From Nemertoderma westbladi (Eukaryota > Xenacoelomorpha > Nemertodermatida > Nemertodermatidae), in NCBI GenBank assembly GCA_032718475.1, contig JAUCBJ010007251.1, positions 1 to 28,478 of the forward strand: a stretch of 28,478 bases of DNA, read 5' to 3'. How positions within the stretch are numbered: position 1 is the first letter of the stretch; every line of letters starts with the position of its first letter. Below the pieces are notes generated by a model, which saw nothing but the letters and a program-made list of their open reading frames with translations, had not been told where the DNA came from and made no database searches. Of this stretch, positions 1 through 9,062 are shown piece by piece. The position numbers were made by a program, and so were the translations under genes.

Positions 1-10
1 CCATGGTTAC

Positions 11-89
11 GGATGAAATGCTGTCATCTGATTGGTTGAAATAATAACGACCACCGCAAAAGGATGAAATGGTGGCTTCTGATTGGTTG
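11..89. repeat. Short direct repeat, two 28-bp copies
   Basis: Copies at 11-38 and 62-89 both start GGATGAAATG and end CTGATTGGTTG, differing at a few central bases. The 51-bp offset suggests a local tandem duplication. No coding signal overlaps it. Confidence 0.6.
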
Positions 90-396
90 CAGTACCAGAA
101 ATGGATGGTAATGATGGGCTACGGGTGACCATGAAGCCGTGTCATAGTATTGTATACTACTGGCGTCAAGACGCCGTTAAGCAAGTCGGAAGTCATCAAT
201 CAAATGTAAATTCCATCAACAAGCTGTCATTGGTGTTATTTTACCATTGCGCCTATGGCGTTTTTTCGTTTATGTTTATTTTTCGAGCCCACGGCTCATG
301 GACGAAATAGCGGAACATACCAGGGACCTTAGAATCGCGGTATCTAGCCGCTGTGAAAATTTCATCAAAATCGTTAGAGTAGTTTTGGCTGTAGAT
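90..396. other. Non-coding flank with an old repeat remnant
   Basis: I see no gene here. The stretch at about 350-380 contains AATTTCATCAAAATCG, matching a motif in the interspersed repeat seen again at 23115-23276 and 24757-24870. It is therefore probably another decayed member of that family, running into the tetranucleotide repeat that follows. Confidence 0.35.
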
Positions 397-445
397 CAGT
401 CAGTCAGTCAGCCAGCCAGCCAGTCAGTCAGTCAGCCAGTCAGCC
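397..445. repeat. CAGT/CAGC tetranucleotide microsatellite
   Basis: About twelve consecutive tetranucleotides alternate between CAGT and CAGC blocks. Confidence 0.85.
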
Positions 446-464
446 AACAATTCTTACAGTAATC

Positions 465-494
465 CCCAGTAAAAAATCCGCATTCGTAACGCAT
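465..494 (+). repeat. Left terminal inverted repeat
   Basis: Pairs with 1511-1540. The first 15 bp are a perfect match and mismatches fall at positions 16 and 20 of the repeat. Confidence 0.75.
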
Positions 495-780
495 GGGATG
501 GCGCATATTTCACGCATTCGTAACGCATTCTGAAATGTTACATAGATGAACCATGCGATACGAATGCGAAAACCGAACCAAATACGCATCCTTTATTCGC
601 ATATCGAATGTAATACGAACCTTATCCGAATCCCGCACATTCTACGAATGCGCCCCCAATCTTATACGAATGTTTCCCGCACACGATACGAATGCGTCCC
701 GCATGTTATATACGAATGTTTCCCACGCTATACGAATGCGTTACGAATGTTTTACGAGTGTTATACGAATGTTTACCGCA
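481..780. repeat. Subterminal TACGAATG motif cluster
   Basis: The core TACGAATG, often extended to TACGAATGCG, or its complement CGCATTCGTA, recurs more than ten times within 300 bp in both orientations. It reappears at about 1390-1520 near the other end. Clusters of short subterminal repeats are typical transposase-binding regions of cut-and-paste elements. Confidence 0.65.
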
Positions 781-974
781 GGATTTTTATTTTTTTATTA
801 TTTCGCTACAGTTTACATAGTTTTAACAGTTTACAACTGATAAAACGTGTCCAGTTTATTTTATTTTTTTAAATATACTTGATATTCCGAATCGAATATG
901 AAAGCCATTTTCAATTTCCCCAAAAAAATGTTCAGATATAATTCAAGAGCACGCAATTTCAGACGTGAATCGTT

Positions 975-1130
975 ATAGTTATTATTATACTTATTAATTA
1001 TTATTGATGGTTTATTATTTTTTATGATATTTTATTATTATATTATTTTATTATTATATTATATTATTTTATTATTATATATATTTTTATTATTATTATA
1101 TATATATTTTATTACTTATTATCGAAAAAA
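975..1130. repeat. AT-rich simple repeat (TTATTA/TATATT)
   Basis: Nearly pure A/T with TTATTATATTA-type units, inside the TIR element. Confidence 0.8.
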
Positions 1131-1510
1131 AGCGAATTAATATTCTAGAATATAGTAAAAAAAACATTGAAATTATGTTGATGCATCTCATAAAATGTAT
1201 GCATTTGATGTATTTTGTCTGTAAGATTTTTTTACCATGAATAAGTGTAGGGCCTACTGTAGCAGTAACCGGTAATTAACTGCTACAGTATATCAGTAGA
1301 CTTTTTAATGGCTTTTTATAGCGAATTAAACAAATTCGACCTGCAGGCCTAAGAAACTGTGTGAGAATATATTTACAAGTGAAATCTCACATGCGATACG
1401 AATACTATACGCATTCGTTAAATTATTCGGACTGACGAACCATTGACGAAGGCTTCACGAATCTTAAATAACATTGCACGCACCTTTTACGAATGCTGCA
1501 TGTGGTACGA

Positions 1511-1540
1511 ATGCGTTACGCATGGGGATTTTTTACTGGG
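1511..1540 (-). repeat. Right terminal inverted repeat
   Basis: Reverse complement of 465-494 at 28 of 30 positions. It ends in ACTGGG at 1535-1540. Confidence 0.75.
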
Positions 1541-1749
1541 TCAAGTCCTACGACTTGCTAATAATTTAAATTTTATTATTTTTCCAAAAGCAATAAGATG
1601 ATGTTACATTGTGGCGTACAATAGGCCCCTATAAACAAAATAGTACTCTTTAATCACCCAGTTAAATATAGTACTGTATGTCCAAGCCCAGCCAGCATTG
1701 ATATATTTCACTCAGATTTCAAAAGAAAAAACCTTTTAATTTTACTTAC

Positions 1750-1882
1750 CAAGTGATTGACCTGTACGTTGGTTGGCTGAATGTTGAGTAACAGTTTAAT
1801 TACTTCCGATTTTCCTGCCCAAGCTGCCAAGTGGAGTGGAGTCGAGCCCTGGATGTCGGTGGAAAAGTTATGAGCTTCGCAT
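1750..1882 (-). CDS. Host exon encoding an ankyrin repeat
   Basis: Read on the minus strand, the 133-bp segment is bounded by textbook splice sites. A pyrimidine-rich tract ending TTTTCTCTCTTAG lies at 1883-1896, just before the exon, and the donor GTAAGT (1744-1749) follows it. After one leading base, 44 codons stay open and encode GSTPLHLAAWAGKSEVIKLL, which is the core of an ankyrin repeat: the TPLHLAA helix, G at the turn, then the V/I-x-x-LL helix. Ankyrin repeats are protein-binding modules. This is one internal exon, entered in the middle of a codon and left after a complete codon. The PLHLAAW variant and the proline-containing loop followed by VN recall ANKS1-type proteins, but that is only a hint. 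I found no neighbouring exon, so the flanking introns are long or leave the window. It is too short for ordinary ORF listings. Confidence 0.78.
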
Positions 1883-1961
1883 CTAAGAGAGAAAAGGTTA
1901 ACTCAAAGGTTTTATCTGTGAGGCAGCTTACTCACATTTTGTACAGTTTTGTATTTGGATA

Positions 1962-2182
1962 GGGGGGGGGGGGGGGGGGTGGGGGGGGGGGGGGGGGGGG
2001 GGGAGACTTTTGAAGCAGATTTAACATTTAACTATTATTTGACAGTGGATTGTTTTGGTTAGAATAACCAATATTGTGCTCCTGTAACCCGCTATTTCCC
2101 TTAATTTATAATTTAACATTGAACCGAAAAATGTATTCCCCGAGAAGGGATTTGCGCCCCCCCCCCCCCCCCCCCCCCCCCC
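1962..2182. mobile_element. MITE-like repeat with G-tract and C-tract ends, copy 1
   Basis: A run of G, broken by one T, at 1962-2003 faces a 26-base C run at 2157-2182, so the ends are complementary. The ~150-bp interior shares stretches with 26238-26499, such as ATTGTTTTGGTTA, TGTAACC and AATTTAACATTGA, in the same order. A repeated family is therefore more likely than two chance homopolymers. It has no coding capacity. Homopolymer lengths are likely unreliable in any assembly. Confidence 0.6.
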
Positions 2183-2375
2183 TGTCTGACCAATTCCCAA
2201 TAACTACAGTATTTCGTTTTACACGTGGTTTAAAGCTAAACAACTAAAGGAGAATTAAGGCCTACTACCGGTAGTTCTACTGCTCTAAATTGTAATTGTA
2301 AATTGGATTGAATTTTAATTGTCGCTCAAAATTCGCGATCTTTTTGGGCCCTGGAGCAACGGAAGTCCCAGCGCG

Positions 2376-2793
2376 CTATGGTGGGAGGGGGTATTTTATA
2401 TTTGTTTTTATTATTTTTTTTACTATTAGTTTTTTTAATGGCAGCCATGGGCCAACTGTTATCTGATTATGGGGTGATGGCAGCCCTGGGCCACGTGGGG
2501 TGTTTTTTTTCTTTAACAGTATTTATTTTTTATGGAATTTTTTTCGTGAGTATTTTTTTACCTTTTTTTTACCTTCAGGATATTTTTTACTGAGATTTTT
2601 TTAAAGATATTTTATTTTACTTATTTTTTTCAAGATATTTTTTCCACTTATTTATTATTTAAATATTTCATCAAGAGTTATATAGTGGCAGCCATGGGCC
2701 ACCATACCCTCGTGGCCCAGGGCTGCCACTGCCCCCAGAATCAGTACTGCAGTAATACATGGACCATGGCTGCCAGACTGCCAGACTACTGTG
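2376..2793. mobile_element. Foldback-type repeat, copy 1 (5' truncated)
   Basis: The order is: the tail of one array unit (GGGGGTATTTTAT), a T-rich central domain starting with GGCAGCCATGGGCCAACTG at about 2440, then about 95 bp (2700-2793) that is the reverse complement of the start of copy 2 (23273-23345). The central domain matches 24166-24460 in the same orientation. This copy keeps the right inverted end that copy 2 lacks, but has almost none of the tandem array. An 8-bp duplication (ACTGCCAG) sits near its end. It has no transposase frame. Confidence 0.6.
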
Positions 2794-2990
2794 CTCATAA
2801 TACTGTAATACTGTACTACTGTATGTGTAGTACTGTCAGACTGTAGGATGTACTGTAGGCCTACTGATCATTCATAATGGCCCCTTTTCCCTATACTGCT
2901 ATACAGTTATAGGGGCTGTTGCGCTGTCAGTACAGCAACAGCCCATGGGGTAAGTATTTACCGGACCCCTAGGGCGCTAACTGTCAGATA
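2794..2990. other. Non-coding flank with a 10-bp-arm hairpin
   Basis: A TACTGTA-rich degenerate stretch (2794-2860) is followed by a perfect inverted repeat, GGGCTGTTGC at 2913-2922 and GCAACAGCCC at 2935-2944, with a 12-base loop. No gene is evident. The final 16 bp before the Gypsy insertion are almost repeated at 9371-9386, so the insertion target was a small tandem duplication. Confidence 0.5.
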
Positions 2991-2994
2991 GTCT
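2991..2994. repeat. Target-site duplication of the Gypsy element (left)
   Basis: GTCT abuts the left LTR and recurs at 9361-9364 directly after the right LTR. Confidence 0.8.
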
Positions 2995-3292
2995 TGTAAT
3001 AAGCTATCTCATCATGCTCTTATCTGCATCAACCCGATCATATAAATAACGTAGTCTGTTGCTTATACTTGGTTCATCATAATATAGGGACTGTATAATA
3101 AAATATAATAACAAAATATAATCACATCAGAACATCTGTACATCACCATTTGACCACCATAATAATATCATCATATATATAGTTTAGTTATATTAGCAAC
3201 AAATACTAACCACGTTCTACAGGCCTATGCCTAACCTAAAACAAAGTAAAGGCTATACTATACGCTACCGATACTGTTATATTCCTATTACA
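2995..3292 (-). repeat. 3' LTR of the Gypsy element
   Basis: 298 bp, starting TGTAATAAGC and ending TATTACA on the plus strand. It is identical by eye to 9063-9360. Confidence 0.95.
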
Positions 3293-3300
3293 TCCCCCTT
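3293..3300 (-). promoter_or_regulatory. Polypurine tract (plus-strand primer)
   Basis: On the minus strand AAGGGGGA lies immediately 5' of the 3' LTR, where the RNase H-resistant primer for second-strand synthesis must be. Confidence 0.75.
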
Positions 3301-3687
3301 GGAAATAAAGATCGACTCGATCTTCAAAATTACTAAAAAAAATTATTACACTATTAATATTCTACTATCTTAAAAAAATAACATATCTCAATTCTTTATA
3401 TTATAATCGTAATTAACGCACTCAAAATAAATTCACAAAATACTTTCAGTTTATAATAATCGTATCAATCAAATTATCTATATAGTATATTGTTAGGTGT
3501 ACCAAATGCTTTAATCTATTACAACTGCAATACTCCTTTCCTTCATCACAAAAAATAGTTTTCCAAATACAAATTAAAAATATATGCACAATAATTAAAT
3601 TATTAATTACATTGTAATTGCCATCAAAATATACTCCCGTAACATCGTTTCAATTTCGTTCTAACTTATTTCGTATAAAAAGAATAA
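3301..3687 (-). other. 3' untranslated region of the Gypsy element
   Basis: 387 bp of AT-rich sequence between the gag-pol stop and the purine tract. I see no open frame, envelope remnant or repeat. Confidence 0.6.
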
Positions 3688-6600
3688 TTATTTTCTGTCA
3701 CAATCACTACAAAACCATTTATCTTCCTTAGGTTCATTTACAAGACCAACACAATCAAAATGGAACCATTCAAGGCATCCGTCACAGGCGACCATGGAAT
3801 TACCTTCCGAAAACCAAGGAATTCCACAAATAGGGCACGGATAAACAATGGTTTCGTCTACATTACGAGTATTTTGATGGGAGTTTTTCTGACTATCGTA
3901 ATCACGACCAAGCAATGGTTTCGGACGACGCCCAGAAACTGTAACATTCGTAGGTAAAGGCGGTAGGTAGGGACCGACTCTCAAACGAACGTTGTCTCTA
4001 CTAATAACTTTTACATTATTATTATTTATCTCGTTGATAGGTACAATAGATAAATTCTTATTATTTATTTCACTTACTCTATATGGTCCATTAAATTTTG
4101 GTGCAAGTTTATGATCAGTGCCAGGTTTGACTGAGTGGTTTCTGGCCCAAACAATGTCACCAATATTAATAATCTCATCTCTCACTTTACGGTCATAATT
4201 TTGTTTTTGTCTATTTTGAGAAATTAAAATATTTCTACGAGCTAAATTCCAAACAACAGACATATGTTCACCAATTAATTTAGCACGTTTATGAGGAGTA
4301 AATTTATCACCCTCTGGTAAAATCATATTATCTGCGGGTCTACGTGCTTCGAAACCATGTAATAAATAAAATGGTGTATGTCCCGTGGATGCGTGTACAG
4401 TAACGTTGTAAGCAAATTGAATGACTGGCAATAGGATATCCCAATCCCGCCCACGATGGTCAGTCAGCGAACGTAATAATCGTATGACTGTGCCAATTGT
4501 GCGCTCGGCCAACCCATCCGATTGAGGGTGGTAAGGCACAGTATAAACCTTCTGCGTTTCACACCTCTGCGTTAATTCTTCAACGAGTTTTGATCGAAAG
4601 TTTGGACCTTGATCAGATAACAATATCTCAGGTGCCCCATATCGTAGGACCACGCGATTCATTAACGCCGTTGCTGTAGAATCCGCTTTTGCATCCTGCA
4701 AAGGAACGAATTCCGCGTATTTAGTTAGATAATCGATAAATACAGCAATATATGTGTTATAATACTCCGTCGGAATGAACGGACCCAGCAGATCGACCCC
4801 AACCCGCTCGAAAGGTCGTTCAACTTCGATCGACTCCAATTCGTGTCTTCGCCGCAAGTCGCGTGTCTCGATGCATCTCACACATGACTTGTAATGTCGA
4901 TTCACATCACGGTACATTCCGGGCCAATAGTAGAATTTCAACAATGTTTCATACATTTTACTTGTTGCAAAATGTCCAGACGAATGTGCCGTATGATATT
5001 CTCGCAATAACTCAACGCGTAACGATTTCGGTACAACAGTAAGTAGTTTCACTTTAGAACTTCTCTTAAATTTCATTCGATAATATAGTATGGAGTTATT
5101 AATCTCATAATATTGCGCTTCTAATACTATACGTTTTGCTTCTTTCGAACTCGATGGTATGGTACCAGACTCAAGGTAATCAATCAACTTATTCAATTGA
5201 ACATCATGTCTTTGTTTCACAGATATATCAACTTTTAAAGGAACATCAATAGCATTAATAATAACCTTATCTCCATTTATTAAATCTACTTCATTATCTA
5301 AAGGGCAATTTCCTAGTGTTTTATCAGGACAACAAGTAGGTAGTAATCGACTAAGTGCATCAGCATCTTGATGTTTATTACCCGGTCTATAATGAATGGT
5401 GCAATTAAATTGACTTAACCATAACGCCCAACGTGCTAGACGCCCTTCCAGCTGTTTAGCTGTCAGCAAGTAAGTTAGTGCTGAATGATCAGTGTATATC
5501 TGGAATTTTCCCCCATAAAGATACGGACGGAAATGTTTAACGGCCCAAACAACGCCCAAACATTCCAAGTCACTAATAGAGTAGTTTACTTCACCCCCAT
5601 GTAAAGTTCGAGATGCATATGCAACTGGCTGCACACGATTGTTTTCATTGTGTTGTGCTAACACTGCTCCCAAGCCTTTCTTGCATGCATCTGTATGTAA
5701 TATAAAGTCCTTAGTAAAATCAGCATGTGCTAAACATGGCGGGTTAGTAAGTGCGTGTTTAATATCATCCACAGCTGATTGTTGCTCTTCCCCCCAAATG
5801 AACTCAACATCATCTTTCATGAGGTTTGTCAAGGGTTTCATTCTATATGAACAATGCGGTATGTATATTCTATAGTATGACGCCAATCCTGTGAACATTC
5901 TAATCTCCTTCTTCGACTTCAATGATGGAATTGACAATAACTTCGAAACAGTCTCAGGGTCGGGATGTCGTCCATCTATGTCAATAATATGTCCCAGATA
6001 GTATATTCTAGAATTTAAGAATTTACATTTCTTCAACTTTAATTTCATTCCAACTCTTTCCAATGCTACTAAGACAGTTTCTAATCGCTTTAAGTGTTCT
6101 TCAGAACCAAATGCAAATATTAAAATATCATCGAGATATATTAGACAAGTAATATATTGCAGTCCCGATAATGTCAGTTCCATTAAGCGCTGAAATGTTG
6201 CAGGTGCATTGGTCAAACCAAACGGCATACGTTTAAAATGAAATAAACCCATATGAGTTGAAAATGCTGTCTTCTCCTTGTCCTTTGGTTCAATCTTTAC
6301 AGTCCAATAAGCCGAATAAACGTCAAGAGTACTACAATAAAGACGTTTTGCCCCCCTCGGTGGTGCTCCAATACAGTCAATTAACTCAGTAACCGATGGT
6401 AAAGGATAAGCATCCCTCTTTGTCACTGCATTTAACGGCCTAAAATCAATACAAAATCGTATACCACCACCTTTCTTAAGAGCAAGCACCGGCCTAAACA
6501 ACCATGGACTCTCAGAACGTTCTATCACATCATTTTCTAACATATGATTTATTTGTTTCTCAATAACTGGCCAATGCGATTTCGGAGTTCTAACACCTTT

Positions 6601-8892
6601 AACTCTAATTGGTTTTGAGTCTCCTGTATCAATATGGTGAGACACACCCTCCACTAAACCTAAATCAGCTTCATTTCTGGCAAATACATGACAATGATTG
6701 TATAATATATTAACAAGTTCATCTTTCTCCTCGTGACTGGAATCATCCCCTATTTGAAGTTCGGATTCAAATGTTTCCCTAGTCCATGGCTCTGATAAAA
6801 CATCTGGTACAGGCATAGACATACATTCCATATCACTATCATCTTCCCTATCATCACCATCTGTATTATTAATCTCATGTATAGTCTCAATATATTCTAC
6901 CGATCCAAGTTTAGTCTTCTTATTGATTCGCATTTCCATGTTAGATGTATTTAGAACCTGCACAGGTATACGTTGTAACTCATCAACTTTGGTAAGTGAT
7001 CTTGCTGCATTGAGACCATGTTTCTTTGTTAAAGATTCAGACTGCTCAAATAAAAGAGAATCTCCCCTATTCATAGCATTATCTACATATCCAGTTATCA
7101 TCTGTCGACTCCGTGGAGGTATTATTACTATATCATTACACCATACAGTTGCAATCGTCTTATCCCCATAAGAACGTGTAACTGTTTCACTGATCAGTTC
7201 CTCACCATCCATTTCGAGGATTATATCTCCGCTAACATTCCATCTCATACAAATACGGAATGCACCTAGCAAATCCAAGCCAATTAATACATCATGTTGT
7301 CCACTACGACCCACTAATAATTCTACGGTATGTTGCTTTCTCCCTAACTGCATATTCAACATTACTGATCCCGTTATATCCATGACATGACCAGACGCAG
7401 ACTTTGGTTCCACTGGCGGCGGTAATACCTGAACTTTCGTTGATGTAAGAGACTGTATTCTGTCCAAAGCAGCCTCAGATATTATTGATACTTCACTACC
7501 CCCATCGACGAAAGAACGATAATCTACACCCCCTACCGTTGCCAATGTAAAACATCGTCGTAAATGCTGACCATTCCATGGCAATTTAGATTTACCCTCC
7601 ATTGTAGAGTTAGTTTTTCTGGCATCAATTGCTGATGATATTGCACCTTCCCCTTTGCTCACAGTCGGTGCTTCATTATAATCATCTTGAGTATGATTAC
7701 ATTTATCGTATCCCACAATAACTGTGTTACAAGATAAAGAAGATTGTTGATATTTATCATCTGTCTTACCTTTGCATTTATTCTTGTCATCCTTCTTTTT
7801 ATTGTTCTTATAACAGTCTTTTATACGATGTCCGGACTTTCCACAACCATGACACTTAATAGGTGAGCGACAATCATAAGCAAAATGACCATATTTTCCA
7901 CAATTATAACAATGGACATTTGGTTTCTTTACAATTTCTGTGTTAGTAGAAAAATTAGCATTATTATTTGAACTAGACTTTGATTTGTTATAATTACTCG
8001 ATTTATAATCAATTGAAGATGTAGTCACTGAACATTTCGGCTCTACAGCATGTTCCATATCTAGTGCATTTGCTTGTTGGAATAACTCTTTCCAAGTTGA
8101 GTCAGGATGAAGTCGTCGCCAACCTCGCAGACGTCCACTAAGTCCAGAACGGATATTAACAGCAAAGAAATCCTGAAGTAATGGAGTTTCACCAACACCG
8201 TCTACTTCTTCCTTACGACGTCGAACACAAACCATGAATCGTTCAATAAATTCAGGTAAAGATTCATTAATACCCTGTTTACAGGAGGCAACTTCAGTAG
8301 CTGTACTCCTTCTACTGTCCCCAAGAATGCCTATTACAGCTTTCTTTAATGAATCATAACTCTCCTTATCCGACTCGTCTAAGGTTTCTTCTAGCATTGT
8401 ATGAAGTCGACCAATTTTCACTAGTAAACGGTTCTTCTTCTCTTCTGCTCCGACCTGGGAATCAGTCATTACCCTGTCATAATACTCATCAAACCATTCT
8501 TGGATTGACATCGTTTTTGGGTCGAAAGGAGGAATTTTTTCAGTTAATTTCGTGGAACGCCTACTCATATCTCTAGAACCTGTTGCCGAATACATAGGAT
8601 CGTCACCCTCATAATCTCTTCCCAAACGTTCCTGGTTATTCAGAAGAGATCGGAACATCTCTTCTTCCCGACGATTCCTCTCTTCTGCTACAACGCGATC
8701 ACTCTCTAAACGTGCGGCATCTTTATCGTAAAGTTTCTCCATCATTTGAGTAAACATTCTCGCCTGATTTTCCATCTGTTGTTGCATAACAGTACTGAAC
8801 ATTTGTGCGATGTTGCTCAAGTCAGTTGCCAACCCTGTATCACCTCCTGCAGCACCCTTCGATGTCTGTTTCGACTTTTTCTCCTCACTCAT
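3688..8892 (-). CDS. gag-pol: Gypsy Gag-Pol polyprotein with C-terminal PHD finger
   Basis: A single 1734-residue frame carries every retrotransposition activity. An acidic coiled-coil-like N-terminus (about 22-90) and Gag core precede two CX2CX4HX4C knuckles (328-341 and 347-360) that bind RNA. The protease site is D463, but it reads DGGS where DSG or DTG is usual. RT has YLDD at 919-922 and RNase H has the catalytic D1068 in HTDACKKG. Integrase has an HHCC zinc site (about 1295-1340), the triad D1367, D1427, E1463 with the canonical 35-residue final spacing, and a GPY motif near 1600. Residues 1686-1731 form a PHD finger: C1686, C1689, C1703, C1706, H1711, C1714, C1728, C1731, plus W1726. 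Gag and Pol are fused with no frameshift or stop. The ATG at 8892 has a purine at -3 and is the first in this frame after the leader. The element looks coding-competent apart from the unusual protease triplet. Confidence 0.95.
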   Translation of the reverse strand: MSEEKKSKQTSKGAAGGDTGLATDLSNIAQMFSTVMQQQMENQARMFTQMMEKLYDKDAARLESDRVVAEERNRREEEMFRSLLNNQERLGRDYEGDDPMYSATGSRDMSRRSTKLTEKIPPFDPKTMSIQEWFDEYYDRVMTDSQVGAEEKKNRLLVKIGRLHTMLEETLDESDKESYDSLKKAVIGILGDSRRSTATEVASCKQGINESLPEFIERFMVCVRRRKEEVDGVGETPLLQDFFAVNIRSGLSGRLRGWRRLHPDSTWKELFQQANALDMEHAVEPKCSVTTSSIDYKSSNYNKSKSSSNNNANFSTNTEIVKKPNVHCYNCGKYGHFAYDCRSPIKCHGCGKSGHRIKDCYKNNKKKDDKNKCKGKTDDKYQQSSLSCNTVIVGYDKCNHTQDDYNEAPTVSKGEGAISSAIDARKTNSTMEGKSKLPWNGQHLRRCFTLATVGGVDYRSFVDGGSEVSIISEAALDRIQSLTSTKVQVLPPPVEPKSASGHVMDITGSVMLNMQLGRKQHTVELLVGRSGQHDVLIGLDLLGAFRICMRWNVSGDIILEMDGEELISETVTRSYGDKTIATVWCNDIVIIPPRSRQMITGYVDNAMNRGDSLLFEQSESLTKKHGLNAARSLTKVDELQRIPVQVLNTSNMEMRINKKTKLGSVEYIETIHEINNTDGDDREDDSDMECMSMPVPDVLSEPWTRETFESELQIGDDSSHEEKDELVNILYNHCHVFARNEADLGLVEGVSHHIDTGDSKPIRVKGVRTPKSHWPVIEKQINHMLENDVIERSESPWLFRPVLALKKGGGIRFCIDFRPLNAVTKRDAYPLPSVTELIDCIGAPPRGAKRLYCSTLDVYSAYWTVKIEPKDKEKTAFSTHMGLFHFKRMPFGLTNAPATFQRLMELTLSGLQYITCLIYLDDILIFAFGSEEHLKRLETVLVALERVGMKLKLKKCKFLNSRIYYLGHIIDIDGRHPDPETVSKLLSIPSLKSKKEIRMFTGLASYYRIYIPHCSYRMKPLTNLMKDDVEFIWGEEQQSAVDDIKHALTNPPCLAHADFTKDFILHTDACKKGLGAVLAQHNENNRVQPVAYASRTLHGGEVNYSISDLECLGVVWAVKHFRPYLYGGKFQIYTDHSALTYLLTAKQLEGRLARWALWLSQFNCTIHYRPGNKHQDADALSRLLPTCCPDKTLGNCPLDNEVDLINGDKVIINAIDVPLKVDISVKQRHDVQLNKLIDYLESGTIPSSSKEAKRIVLEAQYYEINNSILYYRMKFKRSSKVKLLTVVPKSLRVELLREYHTAHSSGHFATSKMYETLLKFYYWPGMYRDVNRHYKSCVRCIETRDLRRRHELESIEVERPFERVGVDLLGPFIPTEYYNTYIAVFIDYLTKYAEFVPLQDAKADSTATALMNRVVLRYGAPEILLSDQGPNFRSKLVEELTQRCETQKVYTVPYHPQSDGLAERTIGTVIRLLRSLTDHRGRDWDILLPVIQFAYNVTVHASTGHTPFYLLHGFEARRPADNMILPEGDKFTPHKRAKLIGEHMSVVWNLARRNILISQNRQKQNYDRKVRDEIINIGDIVWARNHSVKPGTDHKLAPKFNGPYRVSEINNKNLSIVPINEINNNNVKVISRDNVRLRVGPYLPPLPTNVTVSGRRPKPLLGRDYDSQKNSHQNTRNVDETIVYPCPICGIPWFSEGNSMVACDGCLEWFHFDCVGLVNEPKEDKWFCSDCDRK

Positions 8893-9048
8893 TGCTGCTT
8901 TTCTAATCTCCCCGTGATAAATATCTTTCGTTTCTTCGGCAGTTTGACGAGTAACACGCTCCAGTTCTGCTACTTACCGCATAACCCACCTCTAGATGTT
9001 AAACATAAGCCTGTATACCCTTACCCTATAGATCGTAGTGAATGCAGC

Positions 9049-9062
9049 CGGTGGGACCTCCA
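9049..9062 (-). promoter_or_regulatory. Primer-binding site for tRNA-Gln
   Basis: The plus strand reads CGGTGGGACCTCCA, directly abutting the 5' LTR. This equals the 3' end of animal tRNA-Gln including CCA, as I recall it, so the element's RNA would prime reverse transcription with that tRNA. There is no gap between LTR and site. Confidence 0.8.

Larger units (their letters stand above)
465..1540. mobile_element. Non-autonomous TIR DNA transposon (~1.08 kb)
   Basis: The ends are inverted copies of each other. The left 30 bp (465-494) and the reverse complement of the right 30 bp (1511-1540) agree at 28 of 30 positions and start CCCAGTAAAAAATCC. The interior has no transposase-like frame. It holds many copies of a short TACGAATG motif near both ends and an AT-rich simple-repeat core. 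This is the architecture of a MITE-like element mobilised in trans. I cannot see a convincing target duplication: both flanks offer only TC next to the ends, so the superfamily is unassigned. The CCC start would fit piggyBac-like ends, but the TTAA target is absent. Open frames at 546-872 arise from the repeats and are not genes. Confidence 0.7.

Noticed and set aside
546-872. Two overlapping plus-strand frames rich in YECV/IRM repeats
   Set aside because: The peptide repeats are the translation of the TACGAATG motif in a non-coding transposon.
2378-2593. Hydrophobic 71-codon frame resembling a small membrane protein
   Set aside because: The Phe/Leu content comes from T-tracts in the central domain of the foldback repeat.
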